DNA from: Pachyseris speciosa
Taxonomy: Eukaryota > Cnidaria > Anthozoa > Scleractinia > Pachyseridae
DNA: 64,000 bases
Assembly: GCA_016490735.1 (NCBI GenBank)
Contig: JAEMWC010000563.1
Span: forward strand, 192,501-256,500
Direction of reading: 5' to 3'
In this document: piece after piece, positions 62,572 to 64,000 of the stretch
Layout: each line of letters begins with the position of its first letter
Numbering within the stretch: the first letter of the stretch is position 1
Translations under genes and position numbers: made by a program
Notes under the pieces: generated by a model
The model's input: the letters and a program-made list of their open reading frames with translations, nothing else
Database searches by the model: none
What the model was told of the DNA's origin: nothing

Positions 62572-63417
62572 GTAATCATTCTTTAACCATCGTATATTTT
62601 GCTTTCTTGCAATTGGTTACAGTAAGTGACGTGACACGGTATGCGCTTAGTAAAAAAACTGGGAGATAATAGATAACCTTCAAGATATCCTCCATTGTTT
62701 TAAACTTTAGGTGTACTTATTCCGTGAAGACCTTCATTGAAGGGCCGATGTTGGACGAGAGTGTTGCTGTTAAATCGGCACTCTCGCGTAATTTGGTTAA
62801 ACCCAAAGATGTCTTTGCAACAGTCAAACCTGTAGTAAATTTTGCAGTTTTCTTACATTGTAGTTGTTGTATGCTCTGAAACTATTTGCGGCTGTCTGAC
62901 GAGGAGGAAATGGTTTGCAACTTGAAAAAGTTAGCCTAACTTTTTCAAGTTTTGTCGTTGTGTTTTAGAAGAGGAACTGCCCAACATGGCCCAAAAAGTA
63001 GCGACAGCACATAAATGAAATCCCGACGAGCGACATCATCCCCGGCAAAATTCCGACAGTGAAATCAAGGCCGAGAATTAGCGATTTAAACACCGACACG
63101 GTAGATTTTAAAAATTCACAGCGACATGGGACACCCCCCTTGCAGGGCCTCTTTTAGAAAAATTGCTATAACATAATATTCGTTTCTTTTCCTTCTGAGA
63201 AATCATTTGAAATCTACCTCTGTATTAAACGGGCTCTTTTAATAATAGAAAAAGCTCTTGGGCACTATTTGAACAAAGCTATACCAATAACTGCCGTGAC
63301 AGTACCCTTTTAAAACTATCGAGGGTGACAGTACACATGTCGATAAACACTAGCTGATAAATACTAAGGAAAGACTACGGCAACGCCAACGCAGATTACA
63401 AACTGTTTATTAACATT
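62572..63417. other. Intron after exon 55, one palindrome
   Basis: No further USP34 exon seen. A perfect 15-bp-arm palindrome (AACTTGAAAAAGTTA, loop GCC) lies at 62919-62951. Confidence 0.5.
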
Positions 63418-63700
63418 AGAGCGCTTTTCAATTGAGTGTCTTAAAACCAAAACCAAAGCAATTACTCCAGCCAATCACAACTGAAGTAACCAGTGCAAAG
63501 AGCCAATCAGAATACGAAACAATTACATGTAACCGGCGCAAAGCGCGGGAGAATACGCGCGTACAAGTCACGATTGGTTTGGTTTTGCTTCTCATTGGTT
63601 GAGAAAGTGGCGCGAGTTTTCCTAGCCAATCACAGAGCGAAGCAATGCAAAACCAAAGCAAAACAAGAATTACTTTCGACACTCAATTGAAAACCGCTCT
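63418..63700 (-). mobile_element. CCAAT/E2F-motif MITE, copy F
   Basis: Reverse orientation; both ends intact, AGAGCGCTTTTCAATTGAGT and complement of AGAGCGGTTTTCAATTGAGT. ATT on both sides may be the target duplication. Contains AGCCAATCACAACT, GAGCCAATCAG and GCGCGGGAGAATACGCG. Confidence 0.85.
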
Positions 63701-64000
63701 ATTGAAATTGATTCACGATTATTCCATAGTAAAAAGTGCTCGAACCATCCAGGAAGTAAATTGGTAGGAACAGCGTTAATGTTAAGAAAGAGAATGAAAA
63801 ATTCACCGTTGCGTTTTCCTGTCCTCCCCAAAACTTTGCATTTGCTCATTTCACGTTGTTTTTTGCTTCGGACAGTAACGAAATGTGCTTCACATTTCCT
63901 CATGCACCTGCAGAGCTATTGTTTCTGTTCGTTAAATCTGTTTTCGTGCGCTTTCGTTGCCGCTGACGTTGCCGTTGCAGTAATCGTTGCTTAAACTCCC

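Overview
The window is animal nuclear DNA: one very large gene on the + strand, split by classical GT-AG introns, in an A+T-rich background full of DNA transposons, MITEs, LINE 3' ends, a SINE and a Penelope-like retroelement. Gene structure and repeat types fit a cnidarian, most likely an anthozoan such as a stony coral; this is an inference and the species cannot be read here.

Host gene. At least 55 exons between 2597 and 62571 encode about 2,600 codons of an orthologue of USP34, a giant ubiquitin-specific protease of about 3,500 residues in vertebrates. Both ends lie outside the window. Order: helical-repeat N-terminal part (2597-24232), ubiquitin-like segment (24100-25760), acidic linker and further helical region (25691-31313), the C19 catalytic domain (31838-38692: Cys box in exon 21, zinc-binding CxxC in exon 26, His box in exon 28), then a long C-terminal helical region (39564-62571). 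Splice phases agree at all but two junctions. No other host gene was recognised on either strand.

Introns. 3662-7269: several MITEs, a LINE 3' end and a 1.1-kb TIR element. 7436-10231: a 2.25-kb TIR element. 11447-14625: a piggyBac-like MITE and a 1.86-kb TIR element. 18699-22872: a three-level nest (MITE, split by a Penelope-like element carrying hammerhead motifs and itself holding a SINE), then a LINE 3' end. 44711-47960: two LINE fragments around two adjacent fold-back elements that share a loop. 50900-55435: a 2.75-kb TA-target transposon with two convergent genes, inserted in one arm of a fold-back element, followed by a tRNA-like element.

Most notable: (1) the two-gene transposon, a paired-like/DDE transposase with an 83-bp intron opposite a SAM-like/zinc-knuckle protein; (2) TIR elements carrying a tRNA-like domain followed at once by a T-run; (3) a Penelope-like element with inverted hammerhead motifs, one core intact and one mutated; (4) six copies of a MITE carrying E2F-like and CCAAT motifs, also present at both ends of the two-gene transposon. 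All functional statements rest on reading motifs by eye.
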